This document shows, in pieces, positions 53,775 to 64,000 of a DNA stretch of 64,000 nucleotides (positions within the stretch are counted from its first letter, which is position 1; every line of letters begins with the position of its first letter). Source of the DNA: Unio delphinus (Eukaryota; Mollusca; Bivalvia; Unionida; Unionidae); the NCBI GenBank assembly GCA_029339505.1, contig JAQISU010000033.1, positions 2,989,001 through 3,053,000 on the forward strand, in the 5' to 3' direction. The notes beneath the pieces were generated by a model that searched no databases, was not told where the DNA came from, and saw only the letters and a list, made by a program, of their open reading frames with translations. The position numbers and the translations under genes are program-made.

Positions 53775-53865
53775 GCAGCAAAATTAAAATACCCAGAAAA
53801 CACAAGAAAATTAAAATACCCAGAATACACAAGAAAATTAAAATACCCAGAAAACACAAGAAAAA
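53775..53865. repeat. 28-bp tandem repeat, three copies
   Basis: AAAATTAAAATACCCAGAAA followed by ACACAAG, within the intron upstream of the candidate micro-exon. Confidence 0.88.
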
Positions 53866-53998
53866 CTTCACATGATAAAGACTGTTAAGTGATTTATCAT
53901 TTGTCCTATGATTTCCACTGCCTTATAATAGATTATATGTTCGTATTCAATAATGACGGATCCTTTATTATGGGATAACCTTTTTTTCTCCAAGCTTC

Positions 53999-54101
<103 letters not shown>

Positions 54102-54176
54102 TTACTAATTCAGACTGTGCTGATATACTATCGATTTGTTTCTACTAGATAATATTTCATTATAAAATAAAACAGG

Positions 54177-54490
54177 CAATGTAGTCGTAGAGATCATGTC
54201 TCATTCAATATACACATTCATGCATAAAGTCGTCTAGAGCATCCATGATTAAAAGAATACATGCAAACAATTCGGTTAGATATGTCTCGTTCAAGATACA
54301 TAAGCTGCTAACAAGTCGTAAAAATCATGTTCCATTAAAACTACGCAGACAATCAAATCGTCTAAATCTGGTCTCATTTAAATTTCAGAGGCAAACAAGT
54401 CATCTGAATCATGGCTAATTCAAAATGAACATAGCAAACAAGTCGTATAGACCATGTCTCATTCAAGATACACTGGCAACCAATTAGTTC
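54177..54490. repeat. Degenerate about 52-bp tandem repeat, six copies
   Basis: The words ACAAGTCGTCTAGAATCATG, TCTCATTCAAGATACA and GGCAAACAA occur in that order with many substitutions. Confidence 0.7.
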
Positions 54491-56011
54491 AGTTTTTAAT
54501 TAAAGGCGTCGTCTGGATTTAATGACCAAAAACTGTTTTTATCTGTCGTGCAATAAATATGTATATAATGAATAGATAGCTAACATTGAACTGTATACAA
54601 TAACCCAATCTGATTAAATTAAAAATCTACCTATACTCCATTATGTCGAAGATATCCATTTAAATTATTATGACAATAAATAAATATAAATAGACTGGAG
54701 TACGTAGATATATTTTATTTTTAAAGAATATTTCATTTTAATATTTAAAAAGAGAGTGAAACACATTTCAAGTACCGTTTTAATTTTTTTTATTTTCATT
54801 CGATGCACACCAAGAGCAGTTAATGAGAAGCAATTTATTCATTAAAAATATTTATTAAGATCGTGTGGACTGTCCTTGAGAAGTTTTAAATTTTTGACAG
54901 TTTCACTCAATTTTCATATACAGTGAAATCTTAAAGTATTAAACGCACCATTTTTGAAGTTATAAGATTGAAAATTTACCAAAGATACGAATTAAGTTTT
55001 TCAAAATTAGATATATGAATAATTTACATTATTGCATGTGACTAAGAAAATAGGTTGACTATTTACGTTTTCGGTTTCTCTGTTTTTGAACTATTCTTTC
55101 ATATTCCTGTACCCAAAGTCTAGATCACGCACTCCTGGAAATAAACACAAACTAATGTTGAAACTTAGGCATAAACAATATAAAGCAATTGCTCTTTTTC
55201 TACTTTGCATTTTTCATTAAGGGATATAATAAATACAAATATTAAAACATTATCCCCAGACATAAACATGCTTACAAATAGATATGTGTGTACATGTATT
55301 ATCATGCGCTTTGTGGAAGTATCAACCTTATGCGCGAGGTGGGGGTTGGGGTGGTGTATATTTATTACAATATTTTGATATTCGTATATAGCAGCTAATC
55401 ACCAACATAACTGGGACATTCCATTTTCGATTTGCCAAGCAATAAAGACGACCTAATTTCGTCACACTTACCTAAACTGATTACGACACGAATATCAGGT
55501 TAGAAACAGTGTTCTAATAACTTGTTTTGCTTTATATGACATTCAAGGACACATTACAATGAGACAGTGGTGATGTTAATTCTACTTGGACAAAACCCAT
55601 ACAAATCTAATAGCCATGCATTTGCGTTGATGTTATCTGCCTCGGTACTTAATATAATATATATAGATAACGGATTATATACTGTTTTATTAGTTTGCAC
55701 GTATCAGAATTACATTAGTAGACCTTAGTAATAGGCATTGTCGTTAGATATAATACATTAATCCCTCACTCTACAGTCCCTTGGTATATCGTTTCCTCTC
55801 ATACAGTTAACATCTGGTCATGTATGCCTCTTATTTCACAGAATTTTAGTTTGTCTCTTTTTTTTTTTTTTTTAACAATTTCACTTACGTTAAGACGATG
55901 GTTAATAAGATCCAATTATAATGTTATATCATATAATTCAGTACCATATTGTTACTTGTTTTATTCATTATCGTGACGTCTACTTCTTGGAATATTCCTC
56001 GCTATATGGTT
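54491..56011. other. Intergenic or intronic, no supported gene
   Basis: A minus-strand segment at about 55068-55120 (acceptor-like GGGTACAG, then EYERIVQKQRNRKR coding, then GTAAAT) could be another exon of the minus-strand gene, but its frame is hemmed in by stops. I see nothing else. Confidence 0.35.
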
Positions 56012-56263
56012 CGGGGCCCCCGGGTGTCTGAGTAGTATGAAGCGCTTGCCTTTATTGATCACTGCCATCTCATCTTTGTCCGCGTGGATTCGAATCTCGG
56101 GTTCAGCCAATGTGGGTCTGTGAGAAAGCATGCCAGTAGGTTCTCGTGTGTCAGTGGTTCTTACCGGGCGTTTTCCCGCTTTTTACTCCACAATTAGACC
56201 CACCGCCATGTATCGTGTGCTGAACAACGGCGTTAGGCCCACAACAACACCAACAACATTATA
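56012..56263 (+). mobile_element. tRNA-derived SINE, family A, copy 3
   Basis: Head GGGGCCCCCGGGTGTCTGAG, B-box-like GGATTCGAATCTC, the family body and a CACAACAACACCAACAAC tail. Imperfect flanking duplication TATATGGTTCG / TATAAGGTTCG. Confidence 0.85.
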
Positions 56264-59200
56264 AGGTTCGCTCACTCATAACGCGGGTATTTTGTACGGT
56301 TTCCATAAACAGCGTTACTTCTATGGATCACTGCACACATTCACAACTTTAATGTTTTAAGATGTTAAAACATGTATGCGTTTGTGTTTTCATATTTGTA
56401 TGTATTTATATTTATACAATATTCGTTTTTATACAAGACACGTTTTGGTCTAAATTAATTTAATGTTTCCAAAAAGGTGTAAAATGCGCTCAAACTGCAT
56501 GGCAGTAACTATGCCAACATCTTCGCTGTAAATCACTGGTGATGTAGAAAACAAATACAGACAGTAGAGCAGGGCAAAGGATAACCGCCACAAAATAGTC
56601 GAAAATTGGTAAGACCAGTCGAACGAAGGCAGGTAAGATGTAGTACAGTCCCATGACCCGCTGTACTATCGACCCCTCTGACGATTGTATCTGCCAGTCT
56701 GGAGAAGCTGACAACGCGTGTAACTATGTAAAGATCTCTTATAAACGTTACGTGCAACACGTCATATAGAGATATACATCACAAAGCAAGCAGTAACCAT
56801 AGCAGTAACCATACTTCAGATGATGTGCGCCCGCACTCAGGGGCAAGGAGGAGAGGTACATGCCTACCCCCCCCCCACCTCCGGATTTCATCTCTAAACA
56901 TGTTTTGGCCTACACGCCATGAACGGATACTGGTTTTTGAAGGTTTTTCCATCTGATTCAAATCAGATATCTACTCTTTACCTAAGACAGCAGTGGTCTG
57001 GTTTTAATCAGGTTGAATGTTTTTTAATCGTTGAATGTAAAATTAAAATTTTAAGATCACTCCAATTCTGAGTTGAAATTTTTAAAATATTTTGCAAACA
57101 TGAAATTATACACTTTAGAAAGTCTTTCAAAATCCATCACGTGACGAATTCCACCATAATTCGAAGAAACATTGACGAAACATTGAAGCTTTGATGTTTG
57201 ACACCTGAATCAAGGTCAAAAAGGACAGGCATGCTAACAAATAAACCCGTATTCTACAAAGCAATCGAAAGCTTCAAAAGCCTAGTGTCTCCTGTATGTC
57301 AACAGTAGAGCCTAAATAAACATGTAGTCCACTTAGAATTCCACTAATTGAGCAGGAATATCAAAGAGAACTTTGGTCAACAAAGTAATGAATATTTAAA
57401 GTAAATGAGAAAATGCTCGTTCCACCTCGTGAACACGATGGCACTTTTATATTAAACTATTGATTTAAAGCGGATCAGTTCAACAAGAATTTCATTGGAC
57501 ATTAATTGCTTGGATGATTGTGTCACTCTACCAGTCTTTACTCTTCATGGTACGACCCCTAGCAGAACTCTTGTTGCAATTTCAGCCGACAACGTGACGA
57601 ATGTGCATATTATGTCTTTAAAACAAATAATTATTTAGACCCCGATCCGACCAGTCTGAAACTCCTCAAACACGTAGAATATGAATGGGTTCATTCACTC
57701 TCCAAAATTAGTTTTACAAATCTCTTTACGATATCTGAGAGTTGGAATATGGTCAATATTGTATCAATACATAATAATTCATCGACTTATTTCAATATTT
57801 AATGTCATATGGAAAGCGTTTAATAGTCATATTTAAAAAGACGTTTAACTTCTTGACAAAATCAAATTTATAACCAAGTCAAAATCTTGATTCCTTCCTG
57901 TAGATTCAACTGTCGTTTAACTGACACATCTCTATAACAGACTATGTGATGCACTTGTCGAAAGTAAATAAATTCGAGTGATTTTCTTTTACATAAGGCC
58001 ATTGAGTGTGACAAAAAGCTTTTACACAAAGAGTGCCACAGGAAACTTTGTTTCAAATTGTCAGAGCAAGTACGACTTGCTAGAATTTAATCTGATTTCG
58101 TCAACAATACAAGTCATGTACGGACAATAGTCACACATGAATCATATCGGGGTTGGGAAATTTTCAAGGAAATGTCGTTGATCCTTTACTCTTTTTGGTG
58201 TATACAAATAATACTGTCGGTGAAGTTGATACTGGCATCACATTATTTGCAGATGAACTAGTCATAGCAGAATTATCAATATTATAGATTCTGCTGCAGC
58301 TAGCTAGCCATGCACAAAATAAGCAGCCGGTAAGTTTCGTTCCAAGACAGATTTTAACGATGGTAATGTATAACAGTACTCACATACCTGGTCATGGTGT
58401 TCCCTAATAGTGGAAACAGGACTAATCGCATTAATTATATACTTGAATGTCTAAATTTTACTCACCTTTACTGGCATTTGCTAACAGTATTTGAGGTAAT
58501 TGTACCAGGAAAGACATGATTAAGCTAGAAGAACTAAATATTGCTGCCCTACGAATTATTAAATGTACAACCATATTAATAACAGTATACACACTGCCTG
58601 TGTTAAGGAAACCGTTTGAGACATAAACATACATTGCATAACTTAGTCCCTGATGATCTGCATTATGTTTATTTCCTTCAATTAGCGAGTTACGTTAAAT
58701 GTCTAGACATCATAATACATAGCTAATGTTAGGGTCGGAAGAAAACTTTTTTTTCTTCAGAAATCCTTCGTGCAGTCTTCTCACTAGAGACCTACCACTT
58801 TATTTTTTGGGGGGGAGCATGATTTTCTTTCCAGCCCAGGATACTTTTTATGAAAAGAAATATAGATTCAACTATTTATATTTTCCGCACAAAACAGAGT
58901 AAGAAGGTTTGTTAAGCATTCTTGGGGTTGGATATTTTTAAATAAAAAATCAAATCCTTCCCAATACCCCCACAAAAAGATTAGATAAAATGGTCGGTCC
59001 CGTATTTGTTGAAATTAGCTTCCAAGAAACTTTTCGTGACTCAATTGTTTTCACCAGTTCGAAAGGCTATTCAGATGTATATTTGTACCTAGCAACATTA
59101 AAACAGATTCACTCATGTGTATAACATAATGGTGTGATTCACACTTATTTTATTGCCAATAAGATAGCAAATTTGTACACCAGACAAAAGAAACAAAGTT

Positions 59201-59458
59201 TTTCAACTCACAAATGTCTCTCCATTATTAACTTCACAAAACAATGAATTAGTATGCAGGAAAGTGTTGTGACAAATGTGAAGACACGTGATGTACAAAT
59301 ATAATTAACCGAGGAATGAATGACAGAGAAGAATGGAGTGATAGCTTTTGTTGTTTCCCAATTAGATAATTTAAGTGTTGACATTTGGAAAATTGAACAA
59401 TTACTTTAGTCCATTTGAACGTATTCTAAATCCTGTAATTATTTGTTGTAAAACCTTA
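56264..59458. other. Intergenic, no supported gene
   Basis: About 3.2 kb in which the short frames (56490-56961, 57868-58056) have no recognisable domains. C-rich tract at 56868-56878 and G-rich tract at 58810. Confidence 0.4.
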
Positions 59459-59697
59459 TTCACCAGGTGGCCTAGTGGTTCAAAGCGCTCACCTTCATCG
59501 ACCATTACTATTTCATCCGTCTCAGGTTGGATTTTAGTCTTGGGGTATGGGAAATGTGGGTACGTGAGAAAGCTTGCGATCTGCTTCCCGTGGGTGGATT
59601 GTTCTTAATGCGGTTTTTCAGGATTCATTTTCCAACAAGTAAACTGGCCGCCATATGTTATCTATCATGTACTTAATTTTTTTAAGGGCACAATAAA
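59459..59697 (+). mobile_element. tRNA-derived SINE, family A, copy 4
   Basis: CACCAGGTGGCCTAGTGGTT head, then TGTGGGTACGTGAGAAAGCT, GTGGGTGGATTGTTCTTAA and ACTGGCCGCCATATGTTAT. The tail is decayed to GGGCACAATAAATAC. Confidence 0.75.
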
Positions 59698-60652
59698 TAC
59701 AAACTTATATGAACATTCACGTAATACATATTTTTAAAACTAACTCTGCCAGAGTTAAGATGTTTAAGATAACACTTTCTACTTTCAAACAAGATATATG
59801 CTGGATACTTAACATGTCAGTAGTATTCGCTGTAAATGCCAGATATTCCGCATTTATACATGCCATTCTTTTTTAATAATAAATCATTGTTTACACCTTC
59901 CACTCGTTATAAAAGGCAACTTCTTTAAGACCTTGACTAAACGGCAAGCATCCCTGTGATCTTGTCAACAGGAGGGTTACATTTCCGGTTAATTTCCTTG
60001 TCTTTTACTTAATACATAGTTATACGGGACGGGAAATTCGTATAAATCGACCATATTATGAAAACAAAGTAACAATTCCGCAAATTATAATTATTTGAAG
60101 AAATAGTTTAATAATGATGGAAGTATAATTTAACAGACGGAATAATATATCTGGTATCCAAAATAAGATCTAAACCGACATGGAATTGTAAATTGTGACA
60201 TACATGCATGTATAATTAGACATATCATAGCTTAACGTGACAATATCAGTAGAAGTAAACGCGGAACAATTATTTATGAATTATCGACATTATCTAAAAT
60301 GTTAATAATGATACATGAAACCGATCTTGATGTTAAAGACAGAGTGAATGGAAGTTCTAATGTCACAGGTAAATCAGTGTTAATGCGAATCTGAAGGAAT
60401 AATGAATATATTGTATTAACGATACTCGTATTGAGTATTACAATAAATATCAATACCAGAGCCATCTATGTCAAGAAGAAAGAAGAAAAAAACTAGGAGC
60501 AGACAATAATGTTGGAGATGTTATGTACAAGAAAAATCAAATAAAGTACGGTAAAGAAGTTTCGAAATCAATATTTCATGTACATGATCATGACTAGAGT
60601 TTTCATCGTCAAACGCAAAACCTGACAAGAAACTGAACTGAAATTAACCTTA
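59698..60652. other. Intergenic, nothing recognised
   Basis: No supported gene. Confidence 0.4.
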
Positions 60653-60888
60653 GTAAGCCTCTGAACTTGAACAGAACTATACAGAAAAGTTCAGTTCCTA
60701 TAGCCTCTGAACTTGAACGGAACTATACAGAAAAGTTCAGTTCCTATAGCCTCTGAACTTGAACGGAACTATACAGAAAAGTTCAGTTCCTATAGCCTCT
60801 GAACTTGAACGGAACTATACAGAAAAGTTCAGTTCCTATAGCCTCTGAACTTGAACGGAACTATACAGAAAAGCTCAGTTCCTATAGA
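60653..60888. repeat. 46-bp minisatellite with internal foldback, five copies
   Basis: Unit GCCTCTGAACTTGAACGGAA followed by CTATACAGAAAAGTTCAGTTCCTATA. Three middle copies are identical. Each unit can fold on itself (CTGAACTT with AAGTTCAG, or GGAACT with AGTTCC). Confidence 0.93.
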
Positions 60889-61602
60889 TTCTAGTGGTAA
60901 CTAAGGATAGTAGTTGTGAAAATTTGAAGTGGAGGACAACATGATACATTCCATGGCAAGTGTTTAGTTTGGTGTTTTGAGGCACAGCAACACAGTTAGG
61001 TTATTTAGTGTCGGGGCATTTGCAGAAGGGAAAAACCAAGGTGGCTGAGCCAGGCTGGTCCAATGGTAAGCGTAAAAGTAAACATAATTTAGAAAATAGA
61101 TCTTACACTAGATACTGGAATAAAAGCTCAAATAAAGAATACGAATTTCAAAATTTACGTGTAAAATGAAGAAATAAATGCAAATAAATATAAAACGATG
61201 AAACAATGCACCCACTAAAATTGTTCTAGCAGGAACCCAAATTATGTCTATAATATAAATTTATTTTGTAATCACAACACCTGTATTTTGTTTACAATAG
61301 ACAAAGAAGGCAAAATCGTACCCAAAATAGACTATTTCGTCAAATTAAGTAGCCTTTCAAAATTACTGCCCACGGGCAATTTTGTCTGTCACAAATAAAT
61401 TCAGGTTAACAAACAAGAAGTGAGCCGCATGAACGACCAGAACTTGAGAAGAGTTAAAAAAAATATATACGGCAAAATTCAAATAATTTAATATCCAATG
61501 TCCTGCCAATGATTCTGAATCATCCAGAAAGGGGGGGGGGGGGAGGGAATCACTTCTGCCAAAAGTCGGAAAAAAATATGTGATGAAGTATCATTCCATT
61601 GT
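60889..61602. other. Intergenic, nothing recognised
   Basis: No supported gene. G-rich tract at 61531-61547. Confidence 0.4.
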
Positions 61603-61610
61603 GTAAGAAA

Positions 61611-61774
61611 CGGATGCGTAGCTAGAGTGTTTGGAGCCCGAGGACAAGATTCATTTTTACGCTCCCCCCCCCTCCCTCAACACTGCAGCAAAAGTTCCAC
61701 ATGCAACCAATTTCAAAGCCCGTTTTGGAGCCCACGCTAGTCTGTCCCCCTCTCCCCCTCCCCCCACGCCTCTG
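61611..61774. mobile_element. hAT-like MITE, CAGAGGCGTAG family, copy 2
   Basis: 164 bp from CGGATGCGTAGCTAG to CACGCCTCTG, with a C-rich interior. A perfect 8 bp duplication GTAAGAAA is present at 61603-61610 and 61775-61782. The left end has drifted from the family consensus (CGGATGCG for CAGAGGCG). Confidence 0.88.
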
Positions 61775-61782
61775 GTAAGAAA

Positions 61783-63116
61783 CGATAAAGATATAAGCAT
61801 CATTTGTATAATAAAGATCAGCCTGCTTTCTACCATGTCTTACTAGATTCAATCGCTGAAGTTGAAATGACATCATAAAGGCAAAAAGGGTGGATGATTA
61901 TTACTTATGAATAAAGATATCAATAATGCTTGTTTTCGAAAGAAAATGATTGCTTTGTTACCTTGATGAGACGTGTCTTCGAGGACAGAATAACATTTTT
62001 GAACGCTGTGCCCTGTTCTTATTTTACTCTTTGACGAATACATTTGAAGATGATACTTACCGTCTTTGTGGTAGATGAATGTTAAATTGTTTCCATGACG
62101 GAGGCACCTTTGTAGATGTATGTTATGCAGTGGTGCATTCAAGTACACGGGCTCTTAACAAGAACTACACATAAATAAAATCCCAAAAGATGGAAGCTTG
62201 AATATTTTATATGATCGCCTCATTCGAGTTTACAACTGTCACATATCATAAATCTCGCCATATCGACAGTCGTTATCCAACTGAGATTACAGATATTGAT
62301 TTTGGGGATCCGTATTACCTTAGCTGTGAGAACGTGAGAAACGGTACCATTAAGTTTTACAACACTTAGAGTCCTTGATAAAGATCAACCTGTGTGTCTT
62401 TAACGGACCCGAAATTAGACACGATCTTCACCAGTAGTACCGTTTATCCCCGTGCATTAAACACTCATACAACCTCGAAATGCACAGACCATGATATGTA
62501 GCCTCACACTGCGCCAAAAGATTGCGGTTATGAAATTACAGGTAGGGTAAACGTAAACGACTAATAATGCACTATGCTAAAGTAAATCTGCGTCACCGTT
62601 CGTAGCGCGATGCGTATTGAATACGTGCTAATACGATACATATGTTTTATCAGTCAAAAGACGTACAGTCATTGAAGGTTTTGTAAAAGATTATAGTTTG
62701 CTATAGGCCTTGAAAATTGGACGGTTTATGTACATCAGGCTTAACTGGAAGACTGTATCTGTCGTGAATGTTGAGTTACAAGATTAGAGGGATTCCAAAT
62801 GAAGCAATCTGCACCTTTCGCACTGAAATGGGAGCTTCTAACTCAAAGACATCTTCAGATTGGAATACCAGAGTTATTGAAAACGTATCATGTATACAAT
62901 AAATGTATCCAGGATTGCTTTAAGGTGTATAGACTGGAATATTGCAAAGCAATCGTCAATGTGATGTCTGAGAAGAGATTGGCGACAAAAGACGGAGTTA
63001 AAAGCGTTACACTTTAAAACGAAATGAACGGACATGAAAACGGAAAACGTTAAATCATTGTATGAATGTGTTGTTTGGACAGATTGACGATTTTTGTCAA
63101 GAGATAGGGAGAGAGC
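61783..63116. other. Intergenic, no supported gene
   Basis: On the minus strand, GACG|GTAAGTATC near 62061 looks like a splice donor, but I cannot place an exon. Other frames carry no domain. Confidence 0.35.
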
Positions 63117-63356
63117 GTTGTTGTTGTTGTTGTTGTTCTTGTAAGGTTTAACGCCATTTTTCAGCACACGAAAGGATATACATGGCGGACAGTATTAATG
63201 GTGGAGGAAGAACACGGCAAATCCCCCAGAAAGAACCACCGACCTACGAGAAGCTACTGGCAAGCTTTCTTAAATACCCATAATGGCCGAACCCACACAG
63301 AAGTGAGATGGCAGTGATCCGAAACGGAGAGCGCTTTAGACCACTCAGGGCCCCTG
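63117..63356 (-). mobile_element. tRNA-derived SINE, family A, copy 5
   Basis: On the minus strand: CCAGGGGCCCTGAGTGGTCT head, B-box-like TGGGTTCGGCC, family body and an (AAC)n tail of seven units at the left. Possible imperfect flanking duplication GAGAGCG / GTGAGCG. Confidence 0.85.
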
Positions 63357-64000
63357 GAGTGAGCGTAAAAATAATATAGAGATAGATTGGTGGTTGGAAT
63401 AATCAATGAAAGAAAGAAAATGAAGGATAATGTTGATCTTTTCAGACGTAAAGCATTAAATAACTAATGCATTTAACTATAATAATGCCACATACTCCAT
63501 CCGCGTTCATTACCATTATGCTGTCACGCTTCGCATCCACGTTAAAATATCGCGTAAATAGGTAAATAAACGAATAAATAGATAAATAAATAAATTACAA
63601 ACACTGCTAATACCATTCTTACAGGTAATATCATGATCCAAATGCAATATATTTCCACTCAAACAACAAACAGAGATGATCCAAATGCAATATATTTCCA
63701 CTCGCATAACAGAAATTAATTTGTGCGATTATGCTGTTCAACAACAGACATGGAAAAATAGAATCGTGCTGTTTTTTTAATAAAAGACTATCCAATTTAA
63801 ATCGTGCAGATCAGATAACAGACCTAAAATGCTTAAGAAATGGTCCCAATTACGTCACTTCTTCCCGTCTGCTGGAGAACGCCGTCATAATCCTTTTTTC
63901 CACGTAAACGAAGGCTAAACGCTTACCCATCAGACCATACAAGACTGAAGAATTTGCTTTCCAACCCGGATTCTTATTTTATATTTTTATACCAAGATAA
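63357..64000. other. Intergenic, nothing recognised
   Basis: A 31 bp direct repeat containing GATCCAAATGCAATATATTT occurs at about 63633 and 63677; no gene. Confidence 0.45.

Noticed and set aside
61873..62148. Minus-strand exon candidate with GTAAGT-like donor
   Set aside because: I could not find a matching acceptor or a frame with recognisable content.

Overview
The window looks like a piece of an AT-rich invertebrate nuclear genome, most likely a mollusc and plausibly a bivalve. The reasons are an intronless RING/B-box/NHL gene, tRNA-derived SINEs, hAT-type MITEs, very long AT, ATT and GA microsatellites, and remnants of LINE and Ty3/gypsy elements. No bacterial gene organisation is present. 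The species assignment is inference.

The main feature is a nearly complete Polinton/Maverick (adintovirus-like) element of about 16.05 kb at 27469-43519. It is bounded by inverted terminal repeats of about 196 bp and by a 6-7 bp direct repeat (GAAGCA) that is probably the target-site duplication. In order it carries: an A32/FtsK-type packaging ATPase (-); a zinc-ribbon plus parvovirus-type phospholipase A2 gene (+, broken); a DD35E retroviral-type integrase (+); a large replicase (-) whose pieces are a family B DNA polymerase, a superfamily 1 helicase and a C-terminal HNH nuclease; and a cysteine-rich zinc protein (+). A 2 kb non-coding repeat-rich region follows. A rightward block of virion-type genes completes the element: two to three small unknown genes, a pVI/pX-like protein, the double-jelly-roll major capsid protein, a GG-hydrophobic minor virion protein, an adenain-like protease, a coiled-coil fibre-like protein, a two-helix membrane protein and a probable penton or vertex protein. 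Most genes are open, but at least seven frame breaks occur and all lie at A/T homopolymers. They are either recent decay or base-calling/assembly indels.

Left flank (1-27468): one confident host gene, a TRIM-type RING/B-box/coiled-coil/NHL protein (8519-10426). The rest is repeats: minisatellites, microsatellites, two tRNA-derived SINE families, a foldback MITE family, a LINE 3' end, a decayed gypsy pol and a hAT-like MITE next to the Polinton.

Right flank (43520-64000): a minus-strand host gene visible as its last coding exon (48472-49399) plus candidate small upstream exons, a 613 bp ATT array, two hAT-like MITEs with perfect 8 bp target duplications, further SINE copies, and long stretches without recognisable genes.

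Within the Polinton the parts fit one life cycle: integrase for insertion, replicase for protein-primed copying, ATPase and protease for packaging and maturation, MCP and penton for the shell, and the PLA2 and membrane-active proteins plausibly for crossing host membranes. Function is inferred from families; whether this copy is active cannot be read from the sequence.
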